A program made the position numbers and the translations under genes. Shown one piece after another: positions 1 through 6,169 of a stretch of 7,391 bases of DNA (the stretch's first letter is position 1; the number at the start of each line of letters is the position of its first letter). The notes beneath the pieces were generated by a model. The model was not told where the DNA came from. It saw nothing but the letters and a program-made list of their open reading frames with translations, and searched no databases. Source of the DNA: Planctomycetota bacterium (lineage in GTDB: Bacteria; Planctomycetota; PUPC01; DSUN01); the NCBI GenBank assembly GCA_016872875.1, contig VGYW01000416.1, positions 1 to 7,391 of the forward strand, in the 5' to 3' direction.

Positions 1-83
1 GCGGGCACATGCGCATAATGGGAGCTGGAGTGAGCACGAGCGTTCCCTACAGCGGCAACGTCTATCGGAAAGGAGAGCCGGCC

Positions 84-1433
84 ATGAAGGAAGAGCGGAC
101 ATCGTCGCGGCGTGACTTTCTGGGCGCGACGGGCAGGGCGGCGGCGGCAGCCTCTGCGCTGGCGGGCGTGGCGCTGCCCCCGGCCCACGCGGGAGCGGAG
201 AACACGATTCGCCTCGCCCTCATCGGCTGCGGCGGACGCGGCGGCGGGGCCGCGGTGAACGCCTTCGACGCCCCGGGCGGCCCCGTGAAGCTCTGGGCGA
301 TGGCCGACATCTTCGAGGGCCGCATGAACGCCTGCCACAAGCACCTCAGCGAGCGCTACGCCGACAAGGTGGACGTGCCGCCGGAACGCCGATTCGTCGG
401 CTTCGACTCCTACAAGAAGGCGATTGACTGCCTGAGGCCGGGCGACGTTGCGGCGCTCTGCGGCTACGCCGGCTTCCGGCCCGCCCAGCTCGAATACGCC
501 GTCGAGAAGGGCGTCAACGTCTTCATGGAGAAATCGTTCGCCGCCGACCCGCCCGGCTGCCGCCGCGTCATCAAGGCGGGCGAGGCGGCAGAGAAGAAGA
601 ACCTCAAGATCGTGGCCGGCCTCATGTGCCGCCACTCCGTCGCCCGACAGGAGCTCATCAAGCGCGTCCGCGACGGCGCGCTCGGCGACATCCTCCTCAT
701 CCGCGCCTACCGCATGGAGCCCGTCGGCCCCATGGGCCGCAAGCCCGAGGGCGAGAAGGAGCTCTTCTGGCAGGTCCGCAACTTCGTCCGATTCTATTGG
801 GTCTCCGGCGGACTCTTCGCCGAGATGGACATCCACCAGATAGACGAGCTGTGCTGGATCAAGGACGCCTGGCCCGTCGCCGCACACGGCGTCGGCGGAC
901 GGGCCGCCAACAGCACCGACTGTAGCCAGAACCTCGACTCCTTCGCGGCGGAGTGGACGTTCCCCGACGGGACGAGGGCGACCGACGTGGTGCGGTATCT
1001 CAGTGGCTGCCACACCGAGTTCGCCACCTACATCCACGGCACCAAGTGCGCCGCGCAGTTCTCCGGCAGCGGCCACGCGGGGAACTCCATCATCTACAAA
1101 GACCAGCGGATCGCCTCCAACAACGTCGCCTGGCGCGCCGACAAGGAGCAGTTCAGCCCCTGGCAGGCCGAGTGGAACGTCCTCCTCGACGCCATCCGCA
1201 AGGACATGCCGCACAACGAGGCCAAGCGCGCCGCACTCTCCAACCTCGCCGACATCATGGGCCGCGCCGCCATCCACTCCGGCAAGATCATCACCTGGGA
1301 CCAGGCCATGGCCTCCACATTCCAGTTTTGCCCGAACATAGACAGCCTGACCCCCGACAGCGAGCCGCCGGTCAAGGCCGACGCCCAGGGACGCTACCCC
1401 GTGCCGATCCCGGGCACTTGGTCGGAGATCTGA
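84..1433 (+). CDS. Tat-exported Gfo/Idh/MocA family oxidoreductase
   Basis: 449-residue protein of the Gfo/Idh/MocA NAD(P)-dependent oxidoreductase family; the substrate is probably a sugar or cyclitol but cannot be read from sequence. The start at 84 is chosen because AAAGGAG lies at 69-75 and because it places a twin-arginine motif (S8-R9-R10-D11-F12-L13) at the N-terminus, followed by an Ala-rich hydrophobic stretch and an AHA site (cleavage after about residue 36). An in-frame ATG at 9 would bury the signal. The Rossmann motif G48-C-G50-G-R-G53 follows at once. The usual E-K-P motif reads E149-K150-S151. The second-domain D-I-H-Q-I-D segment (249-254) has His251 at the usual catalytic-His position. 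The C-terminal NEAKRAALSNLADIMGRAAI block (378 onward) is typical of planctomycete-type members. Folded Tat export suits a protein loading its cofactor in the cytoplasm. GH109 glycosidases share the fold, but lack an EK motif as far as I recall, so I prefer oxidoreductase. Positions 1-83 hold nothing else recognised. Confidence 0.9.
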   Translation: MKEERTSSRRDFLGATGRAAAAASALAGVALPPAHAGAENTIRLALIGCGGRGGGAAVNAFDAPGGPVKLWAMADIFEGRMNACHKHLSERYADKVDVPPERRFVGFDSYKKAIDCLRPGDVAALCGYAGFRPAQLEYAVEKGVNVFMEKSFAADPPGCRRVIKAGEAAEKKNLKIVAGLMCRHSVARQELIKRVRDGALGDILLIRAYRMEPVGPMGRKPEGEKELFWQVRNFVRFYWVSGGLFAEMDIHQIDELCWIKDAWPVAAHGVGGRAANSTDCSQNLDSFAAEWTFPDGTRATDVVRYLSGCHTEFATYIHGTKCAAQFSGSGHAGNSIIYKDQRIASNNVAWRADKEQFSPWQAEWNVLLDAIRKDMPHNEAKRAALSNLADIMGRAAIHSGKIITWDQAMASTFQFCPNIDSLTPDSEPPVKADAQGRYPVPIPGTWSEI

Positions 1434-1442
1434 TCGAGCTCG

Positions 1443-1551
1443 ATCGTCCTCGTCCCTCGTCCCTCGTCCTCGTCCCTCGTCCTCGACTCTTCCCCCCTAC
1501 CGAAGGCAAGAGAATCGAGGACGAAGGACGAGGACGAGGGACGAGGACGAT
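1443..1551. repeat. Long imperfect palindrome of CGTCCT/CGTCCCT units
   Basis: The left arm (1443-1491) is a run of six units alternating between CGTCCT (6 bases) and CGTCCCT (7 bases), ending in CGACTCTT. The right arm (1508-1551) is its reverse complement with five units, one base change (CGTCCTT) and AAGAGAATCG at the inner edge. The arms therefore differ by one 7-base unit and a 2-base bulge; the loop is 16 bases (1492-1507). It begins 10 bases after the stop of the oxidoreductase gene and lies upstream of the M24 gene. A transcript would fold into a long stem, so it could act as a terminator or RNA-end stabiliser. Its unit structure also resembles dispersed REP-like intergenic palindromes. 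No T-tract follows, so a classic intrinsic terminator is not supported. No convincing protein is encoded on either strand. Confidence 0.85.
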
Positions 1552-1569
1552 AAGGAAACAGCATGTAGG

Positions 1570-1587
1570 GCGTGCATACTTGCACGC
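1570..1587 (+). promoter_or_regulatory. Perfect 7-bp hairpin/operator-like inverted repeat upstream of the M24 gene
   Basis: GCGTGCA (1570-1576), loop TACT, then TGCACGC (1581-1587) form a perfect inverted repeat 34 bases before the start codon and 23 bases before the GGAGG ribosome-binding site. It could be a leader RNA hairpin or a dimeric-repressor operator. No convincing sigma-70 promoter was found between the large palindrome and this gene, so the transcript may come from upstream. Confidence 0.4.
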
Positions 1588-1621
1588 GAAAGGGGCTGCG
1601 CTGCCCGTCAGGAGGAACGCA

Positions 1622-2992
1622 ATGGACAAGCTCACCCGTCTGACCGACGAATGGGAGAAGGTGCTGGCCGTCCTCGCCGCCTACGATGGGAAGATTGACC
1701 CGGCCTACTCCACGCCGCTCGCGGAGTTCCAGCGCCGCCAGCGCCTCGTGCAGGACGCGCTGGCCAAGCATGGCTTCGACGCGGGGCTTGTGTTCTCCGA
1801 CGAGCACTACTGCGGCGACGTGCCTTACCTCGGCGGCAACTCCAACGTCTCCATCGAACAGGTCGCGGGCATCATCGGCCCCACGGGGTTCCACATCCTC
1901 GCGGGCCTGGAGGGCGGCTACATCGCCGAGCAGCTCGCGCCGCGCGCCGGGGCAATCGTCCACAAGGTCGAGATGCTCCAACTGGCCGACGAGAAGTATC
2001 CCATCGCCGCCGAACGGTTGGAGGACGTGCTTTCCGCCGCCGCGGGCAAGCCGATGGCCCAGGTGAAGCGCATCGCCCTCCTCACCCCCCGCCAGGTCAT
2101 CCCCGCCAGCCTCGTCGCCGCCGTCGAGAAGCTCGTCGGCCAGAAGGGCCTCGCGGACGCCCAGGAGCTCTACTACCGCGTCAAGTACATCAAGAGCGAC
2201 GTCGAGATGCGCCTCATCCGCGACGCCTGCGTGGTGGCCGACGCGATGCTCCGCGGCATGCTCGCGGTGCTCAAGCCTGGGATGCTGGAGACCGAGGTTG
2301 CCGCCTGGGGCTACTTCATCGGCCGCCAGCTCGGCTGCGAGGACTGCGGCTTCAAAGTGATGGTGGGCGCGAACGAGGCCAACCGCACCCTCATCGGCAA
2401 GGCCCTCAACCGCCCCATCCGCGAGGGCGACTGGGTGCACCTCGGCGTCGCCCCCACCCGCGACGGCATGAACTCCTGCATCCGCCGCTCCGCCATCGCC
2501 GTGGATTCGCCGGGCAAGGTCACGCCTGAGCAGCGCTACTGGTTCGACTTCATCGAGGAAGCCTACCGCGTCGGCTACGACAAGTATGTCGAGGTCGCCG
2601 AGAAGGGCCTGCCCGCAAAGCTTCAGGAGCAGGCGCTGGTGGAGTTCTTCGAGAGCCGAGCGGCGGAGGTCTCGCGGCGCGTCGGCAGGCCCATCCCCCT
2701 AGCGCGCCTCAAGCCCTACACCGGCACCCACAACGCCGGCTACACCGAGTGCCAGGAGTTCTTCGGCGCAATCACCCTCGACAGCGAGGAGCCGCTCGGC
2801 GAGCAGATCGTCACCATGCTCGACGTCGCCCTCCGCGGCTTCGGCAACCACTGGAACGACGTAGTCATCCCCGGCTTCGACTACATCGTCCTTGAGAACA
2901 CCCTCGGCAAGTTCGGCCCCCGCGTCGAAACCCTCACCAACCTCCCCCTCAACGTTCAGTTTCTCGTGGGCAACGCGGGAGAGCTGTCCTGA
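1622..2992 (+). CDS. Creatinase/prolidase-fold (M24-like) protein with degenerate metal site
   Basis: 456 residues; the start is set by GGAGG at 1611-1615, six bases before ATG. An N-terminal creatinase/prolidase-type domain spans about residues 35-185 and a C-terminal pita-bread M24 domain about 187-430, opened by the usual K-x-x-x-S-D-x-E-M-R-L-I-R segment. By hand alignment to E. coli PepP, the five metal ligands D, D, H, E, E fall at G275, C286, H370, D401 and E425. The spacing is kept (275 to 286 is the canonical 11 residues), but both aspartates are lost and one glutamate is aspartate. The second His of the PepP active site is C377. Metal-dependent peptidase activity is therefore doubtful. 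Creatinase is a precedent for metal-free chemistry on this fold, so hydrolysis of a small C-N compound or a non-enzymatic role is possible. No signal peptide is seen, so it is probably cytoplasmic. Confidence 0.85.
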   Translation: MDKLTRLTDEWEKVLAVLAAYDGKIDPAYSTPLAEFQRRQRLVQDALAKHGFDAGLVFSDEHYCGDVPYLGGNSNVSIEQVAGIIGPTGFHILAGLEGGYIAEQLAPRAGAIVHKVEMLQLADEKYPIAAERLEDVLSAAAGKPMAQVKRIALLTPRQVIPASLVAAVEKLVGQKGLADAQELYYRVKYIKSDVEMRLIRDACVVADAMLRGMLAVLKPGMLETEVAAWGYFIGRQLGCEDCGFKVMVGANEANRTLIGKALNRPIREGDWVHLGVAPTRDGMNSCIRRSAIAVDSPGKVTPEQRYWFDFIEEAYRVGYDKYVEVAEKGLPAKLQEQALVEFFESRAAEVSRRVGRPIPLARLKPYTGTHNAGYTECQEFFGAITLDSEEPLGEQIVTMLDVALRGFGNHWNDVVIPGFDYIVLENTLGKFGPRVETLTNLPLNVQFLVGNAGELS

Positions 2993-3007
2993 TGCTCTCG
3001 GTCGGGG

Positions 3008-3036
3008 TTGATATTCCCGTGGGACTCAGGTAAGAT
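3008..3036 (+). promoter_or_regulatory. Sigma-70-like promoter for the toxin-antitoxin pair
   Basis: TTGATA (3008-3013; 5 of 6 to consensus) is followed after 17 bases by TAAGAT (3031-3036; 4 of 6). An overlapping GATAAT at 3034-3039 is a slightly better -10 but with a 20-base spacer. The stretch is locally AT-rich in a GC-rich window. Transcription would begin at about 3043, giving a leader of only about 14 bases that just includes the AGGAG at 3045-3049. Confidence 0.45.
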
Positions 3037-3056
3037 AATACAAAAGGAGAACGACC

Positions 3057-3281
3057 ATGAGGCTGAATCGGATCACGGTTGACCCAAGCGTGTGTACGGG
3101 CCAGGCCTGCATCAGGGGTCTCAGGTTTCCTGTTTCGCGGCTCTTGGGCCTTCTGGCCAGCGGGGAGACGAAGGAGTCCATCCTCAAGACCTATCCCTAC
3201 CTCGAACCAGAGGACATTAACGAAGCGCTGGTATATGCCGCTTATCTCGCGGAAGATGAGACCGTGGAGTTCGCGCATTGA
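3057..3281 (+). CDS. DUF433 family antitoxin (VapB-like)
   Basis: 74-residue protein matching the DUF433 pattern over almost its full length: I6-T-V-D-P near the start, T14-G-Q-A-C-I-R-G-L-R-F-P-V (14-26), then the S35-G-E-T-K-E-S-I-L segment, Y46-P, and E52-D-I-N-E-A-L-x-Y-A-A toward the C-terminus. Members are small helical DNA-binding antitoxins commonly encoded just upstream of PIN-like toxins; the expected role is to neutralise the toxin and repress the shared promoter. AGGAG (3045-3049) lies seven bases before ATG. The stop codon overlaps the start of the next gene. The usual G-K-P in the family's core turn reads G15-Q-A here, a mild variation. Identity as an antitoxin is inferred from family and partner. 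Confidence 0.85.
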   Translation: MRLNRITVDPSVCTGQACIRGLRFPVSRLLGLLASGETKESILKTYPYLEPEDINEALVYAAYLAEDETVEFAH

Positions 3282-3640
3282 AGTTCCTCATCGATATGCC
3301 GCTCTCGCCAGCGCTCGCGGCGTGGCTCCGCCAACAGGGCCACGACGCGGCACATGCGCTACAGCTTGGACTGGATAGGTCGCCAGACGAGGCGATCCTG
3401 GCACGTGCCCGTGACGAAGCGCGGATTGTGATCACCGCCGACCTCGACTACCCTCGGCTGTTGGCGCTCACCCGGGCTGCCGGGCCAGGGCTGATCCTCT
3501 TCCGAGGTGGGAACTACAGCGAACAGGACGCGCTGGACCGCTTGAGGATCGCCTTGGACAGCGTGGCGGAGGTGGACCTGCCTCATTCCATCGTCGTCAT
3601 CGAGAAGACCAGGATTCGCCACAGGCGCCTGCCAATCTGA
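3278..3640 (+). CDS. DUF5615 PIN-like toxin
   Basis: 120-residue DUF5615 protein, a PIN-like putative ribonuclease. The pattern is clear: K2-F-L-I-D6 at the N-terminus, G21-H-D then Q29-L-G-L, the S35-P-D37-E38-A-I segment, and the V51-I-T-A-D55-L-D57-Y block, followed by I73-L-F-R76. D6, D37 or E38, D55 and D57 are candidate acidic metal ligands of the PIN-like site, so the catalytic core looks intact. The start is TTG, placed so that TTGA serves as both toxin start and antitoxin stop (4-base overlap). No other start fits the family's MKFLID opening, and no separate ribosome-binding site is needed if translation is coupled. The weak start and coupling should keep toxin below antitoxin. The RNA target is unknown. 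Confidence 0.85.
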   Translation: MKFLIDMPLSPALAAWLRQQGHDAAHALQLGLDRSPDEAILARARDEARIVITADLDYPRLLALTRAAGPGLILFRGGNYSEQDALDRLRIALDSVAEVDLPHSIVVIEKTRIRHRRLPI

Positions 3641-3670
3641 GCTACGCCTCACGACCAAGGGCGTTCTCGC

Positions 3671-4300
3671 TTACGCCCCGCCGCTCTTGCCCCCCACCAG
3701 CAGCTTGTCGAGGACCGGCGTGAACCTTGACAGGAGCTCCATGTGGGAAACCATGCAGTCCACGAACGGCTGCGCGTCGCCCTCGACGAGCATCTGGAGA
3801 AGTCGGTCCCGTCCTTCGGGCAGATCGTGGCACAGCAAGTAGTCCTCGTCCTCCGGCTGCTTCAAGCAGCGCGATTGCTCGTCTTCGGTGAGCCATTGCG
3901 GTGCTGCTTTGAGAATGGCCTGTCTTGCCTGGCCGGGGTCTACACCAGTCTTCTTGGCCGGCAACCATATGCTTGCATGCGGTGCCGGTTCGTCCCTATC
4001 GCACAGGAGTTCGAGGCGTAGGTGTTCGACGTAGAATCCCGGCGGTGGCCAAATCTTCTTGCCCCGCATCCATGCGGTCTTACTGAGAAAGACGTAGCCG
4101 CTACACCAGAACTGGGTCACGAAGATGCCGGGGTAGTCGAATTCCTTGCCCCCCTGCTGCAAGGCATCAACTACCCTTTCGAAGATGCCCTTGTACTTCT
4201 TGCGGATGTTCTCCATCGCCTTCTCCATGAGGCGCGCGGAGGGCCAGTTCTGGATCAGGTAACGCTCGGCCTCGTTGCACCACTCCTTCTCCTTGGCCAT
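3671..4300 (-). CDS. C-terminal part of a split PDDEXK_4-like nuclease (or separate downstream protein)
   Basis: 209 residues if started at ATG 4300, which has a near-perfect GAGGAGG (4307-4313) six bases upstream; the same frame is open to at least a TTG at 4321. The N-terminal part (N9-E-A-E-R-Y-L through K35-Y-K-G-I-F and beyond) is helical. It is followed by a segment with W65-C-S-G-Y, S73-K-T-A-W and H93-L-R-L-E-L, then Q124-A-R-Q-A-I. As I recall the family, this resembles the usual C-terminal region of PDDEXK_4 proteins, where a nuclease core is followed by such a domain. It therefore probably belongs with the 4167-5132 reading frame and is displaced from it by one base. The strong internal ribosome-binding site also allows it to be made separately. 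It ends 30 bases from the convergent toxin stop. No catalytic residues of its own are recognised. Confidence 0.65.
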   Translation of the reverse strand: MAKEKEWCNEAERYLIQNWPSARLMEKAMENIRKKYKGIFERVVDALQQGGKEFDYPGIFVTQFWCSGYVFLSKTAWMRGKKIWPPPGFYVEHLRLELLCDRDEPAPHASIWLPAKKTGVDPGQARQAILKAAPQWLTEDEQSRCLKQPEDEDYLLCHDLPEGRDRLLQMLVEGDAQPFVDCMVSHMELLSRFTPVLDKLLVGGKSGGA

Positions 4301-5132
4301 TCTCGGCCTCCTCTGTGGCAAGGGGTTCGTGGGACATTCTGCGGAGCGCTCGCGCGTAATGGGAGCAGAAGAGCTTCACATCGCTGGGCCGAGCCTCGAC
4401 CGCGAATCGGTCGAAGGCCGCGGCGACCTTCCACCATGAGACGGCCCGGAAGCGCTGGTTCTGCGGCCTAGCTCCCCCAAGGGTAAGGAACAACGCATGA
4501 ACGCGGTCGGCAGGAATCCCGAGCTGCCGCGCCCGGCGCTGCAAGTCTTCCCATTCCCGGTGTGTCTGGGCTTCGCCCTCGGATGACCAGATCTTGTTCT
4601 CGATCCAGATCAGGAACCGGCCGCGCGAGGCGACCTCGATGTCCACACGCGACTCATCGCCGGCGACCTCCCGATGTACTCGGTATGGGCCGTCGGCGTA
4701 TTCGCGGGGAAGCCCTAGCTCCTCAAGAAAGGCCCGGAATCCGAGGGCTCCCTGCGCATGCGTGCCATGGCGCAAGAGGTCGTGGTCCAGAAGCCACGCC
4801 AGGACCCTGGAGTGGCGCAACTCGTCGTCCGCGACTTTCAAGACCCTGAGAAGGTTGAAATCGTCGGCTGCGCTTTCCTGTGCTTGCCGCCACCTCTCTA
4901 CGGCCTGCGCATGGCCCGCCAGGAGCGCCTCAAACCTCCGGTGGTCAATCTCGGCCTCGGCGGCCTCAGCGTTTGACGCGCGCCCGTCGGCCTCAAGAAA
5001 GCCTTGGAGGAATTCACGGAACAACTCGGTTCTGGCTCCTGCCCGCGGCCGGCTGCGCAACATGGCAGCCTCAAACCCTTGAAGAAGTTGCTCAAATCGC
5101 TTTGTCAGCAGCAGGTGCCCATCGTCGCGCAT
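4167..5132 (-). CDS. PD-(D/E)XK nuclease family protein (PDDEXK_4-like), probably frameshifted near its C-terminus
   Basis: 321-residue reading frame; ATG at 5132 has GGAG (5141-5144) eight bases upstream. After a charged helical N-terminus, D91-F-N-L-L-R-V-L and E104-L-R-H-S-R-V-L-A-W-L-L-D (104-116) match the family's conserved N-terminal helix. D164 (R-V-D-I-E-V) and E178-N-K180 form the D...E-x-K site, and Q189 fits the conserved Gln after it. This gives a complete-looking nuclease core acting on DNA, often in phage-defence or restriction-like settings. After about residue 270 (L-R-R-M-S-H-E-P) the sequence turns into low-complexity Gly/Arg/Pro/His text, exactly where the other minus-strand frame begins to look like protein. 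Removing one base from the GGGG run at 4322-4325 would join the two frames into one protein of about 480 residues. The last 40 or so residues are therefore probably not native. Confidence 0.75.
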   Translation of the reverse strand: MRDDGHLLLTKRFEQLLQGFEAAMLRSRPRAGARTELFREFLQGFLEADGRASNAEAAEAEIDHRRFEALLAGHAQAVERWRQAQESAADDFNLLRVLKVADDELRHSRVLAWLLDHDLLRHGTHAQGALGFRAFLEELGLPREYADGPYRVHREVAGDESRVDIEVASRGRFLIWIENKIWSSEGEAQTHREWEDLQRRARQLGIPADRVHALFLTLGGARPQNQRFRAVSWWKVAAAFDRFAVEARPSDVKLFCSHYARALRRMSHEPLATEEAENGQGEGVVQRGRALPDPELALRAPHGEGDGEHPQEVQGHLRKGS

Positions 5133-5159
5133 GTCAGGGGCTCCGTATCAAGCTGCCTC

Positions 5160-5188
5160 ATATTACCCATTCCTCCCTTCCAGTTCAA
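5160..5188 (-). promoter_or_regulatory. Promoter candidate for the nuclease
   Basis: Reading the minus strand, TTGAAC (5188-5183; 4 of 6) is followed after 17 bases by TAATAT (5165-5160; 4 of 6). Transcription would begin near 5153, about 20 bases before the ATG at 5132 and upstream of the GGAG site. The optimal spacing makes it plausible; each hexamer alone is weak. Confidence 0.4.
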
Positions 5189-5221
5189 GAACGGGGGGCC
5201 GGACCGTTTGGTGAACAGCGG

Positions 5222-5250
5222 GTGACAAGCAAGAGGCAAGTCGCTACAAT
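5222..5250 (+). promoter_or_regulatory. Sigma-70-like promoter for the TIM-barrel gene
   Basis: GTGACA (5222-5227; 5 of 6) and TACAAT (5245-5250; 5 of 6) are separated by 17 bases, the best promoter match seen in the window. The predicted start near 5257 falls inside or just before the leader hairpin at 5253-5286 and leaves about 55 bases of leader. Confidence 0.55.
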
Positions 5251-5252
5251 GT

Positions 5253-5286
5253 GTCCCATCGGCCGGCGGGTGGCGCCGGCCGGGAC
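5253..5286 (+). promoter_or_regulatory. Strong leader hairpin upstream of the TIM-barrel gene
   Basis: CGGCCGGCG (5260-5268), loop GGTGG, CGCCGGCCG (5274-5282) is a perfect 9-bp inverted repeat. GTCC (5253-5256) and GGAC (5283-5286) extend it by four more pairs across a 3-base bulge. It lies between the promoter candidate and the AAGGAG site at 5301-5306. It could cap and stabilise the mRNA, act as an attenuator, or be a repressor operator. There is no T-tract after it, so simple termination is less likely. Confidence 0.6.
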
Positions 5287-5312
5287 CGTGCCATGCTCGG
5301 AAGGAGAGCGGG

Positions 5313-6098
5313 ATGAACGTCTGCATCGCGTCGTATTCGTTCCACGGGCTGATCGGGGCAGGGATGATGGACATCTTCGGCTACCTGGAGACGTGCAGGT
5401 ATCGCTACCACCTCGACGCAGCCGACATCTGGAACGGCCTCCTCGGCCGCGACGAAAAGGTGTATCTTCAGGAGGACTTCCTGAGGAAGGTGAAAGAAGC
5501 CCTGGCCGAGCGCGAGATGTGTCTGGCCAACTACCACGCCGACGGCTGCCACCCCTGGGACGACAAGCCGGAGGCCCGCGAGCGCAACCACGCGAGCGCC
5601 CTGGCCCACCTGCGCGCCGCCGCCTTCCTGGGCGCGAGGACGATGCGGATTGACGCCGGCGGCAAGGGGAATGTCTGGACCGATGAGCAGTTCGACTACA
5701 TCGTGAGGCGCATGCGCGAATACTGCAAGATCGGCGGCGACGCCGGCTTCCGCGTCGGGCCGGAGAGCCACTGGGGTCCCGAACTTGTGCCCGACAATAT
5801 GGAGCGTCTCGCCCGCGCGGTGGACAGCCCCGCCTTCGGCATCCTGATGCACATCGGCCACTGGGAAGGCGCGCCCGAGGAGGAGGGCGACCGCCGCCTC
5901 GCACCCTGGGCCTGCCACACCCACGTGGACGCCCGCATCACCCGCACGCGCCTTGAGCCGGCGATGAGGCTGCTCATGGACGCCGGCTACAAGGGCTACT
6001 GGGGCGTAGAGCACCACTCGGCCAAGAACGAATGCGCCGAGGTCGCCTGCCAGCTCGCCGAGGTCCGCCGCGTCCTTGAAAAGCTGCGCCAGGCCTGA
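5313..6098 (+). CDS. Sugar phosphate isomerase/epimerase-like TIM-barrel protein
   Basis: 261 residues, a normal length for the xylose-isomerase-like TIM-barrel (AP endonuclease 2) superfamily. ATG at 5313 follows AAGGAG (5301-5306) by six bases. The N-terminal strand V3-C-I-A-S-Y-S-F is typical, as is A36-A-D-I-W on the second strand. Candidate metal and active-site residues sit at strand ends: H75 and H80 (N-Y-H-A-D-G-C-H), D114 (M-R-I-D), E151 (G-P-E-S-H-W-G), H180 and H183 (M-H-I-G-H-W), H202 and H204 (H-T-H-V-D), and E233 (W-G-V-E-H-H). The site looks complete. No signal peptide, so it is cytoplasmic and probably isomerises or epimerises a sugar or inositol-type compound. Such proteins are frequent partners of Gfo/Idh/MocA enzymes, which fits the first gene. 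Exact substrate cannot be assigned. Confidence 0.85.
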   Translation: MNVCIASYSFHGLIGAGMMDIFGYLETCRYRYHLDAADIWNGLLGRDEKVYLQEDFLRKVKEALAEREMCLANYHADGCHPWDDKPEARERNHASALAHLRAAAFLGARTMRIDAGGKGNVWTDEQFDYIVRRMREYCKIGGDAGFRVGPESHWGPELVPDNMERLARAVDSPAFGILMHIGHWEGAPEEEGDRRLAPWACHTHVDARITRTRLEPAMRLLMDAGYKGYWGVEHHSAKNECAEVACQLAEVRRVLEKLRQA

Positions 6099-6154
6099 GC
6101 GAGGGCGCTTCAGGACGCCTGATGCGTCACGGAACTCGGGAACGCGGGCGCCCA

Positions 6155-6169
6155 GCCCCCGTCGGGGGC
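6155..6169 (+). terminator. Possible weak terminator hairpin after the TIM-barrel gene
   Basis: GCCCCC (6155-6160), loop GTC, GGGGGC (6164-6169) is a compact GC-only hairpin 57 bases after the stop. Smaller inverted repeats precede it: GACGC/GCGTC (6114-6128) and the palindrome GGGCGCCC (6146-6153). No T-tract follows, so intrinsic termination is only possible. The rest of 6099-6334 holds two copies of the 9-mer TTGCCTCTT (6173, 6213) and nothing that looks coding. Confidence 0.25.

Noticed and set aside
1443..1551. CGTCCT/CGTCCCT array as a CRISPR array
   Set aside because: Units are 6-7 bases with no spacers between them and the second half is inverted; no cas genes nearby.
953..1621. Upstream extension of the M24 reading frame through the oxidoreductase gene
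   Set aside because: This stretch is an out-of-frame reading of the oxidoreductase gene and of the palindrome, rich in Arg, Pro and His. The GGAGG and ATG at 1622 give the natural start.
1394..2440. Long open frame on the minus strand opposite the M24 gene
   Set aside because: Its product is rich in His, Ala, Glu, Asp and Gly with no recognisable domain, a typical mirror of a GC-rich gene. The plus strand has a clear M24-type protein with a ribosome-binding site.
3659..3678. GGGCGT/ACGCCC hairpin at the convergent end of toxin and nuclease as a bidirectional terminator
   Set aside because: The stem is real (6 bp, 8-base loop) but short, overlaps the nuclease stop codon and has no T-tract on either side; not enough to call a terminator.
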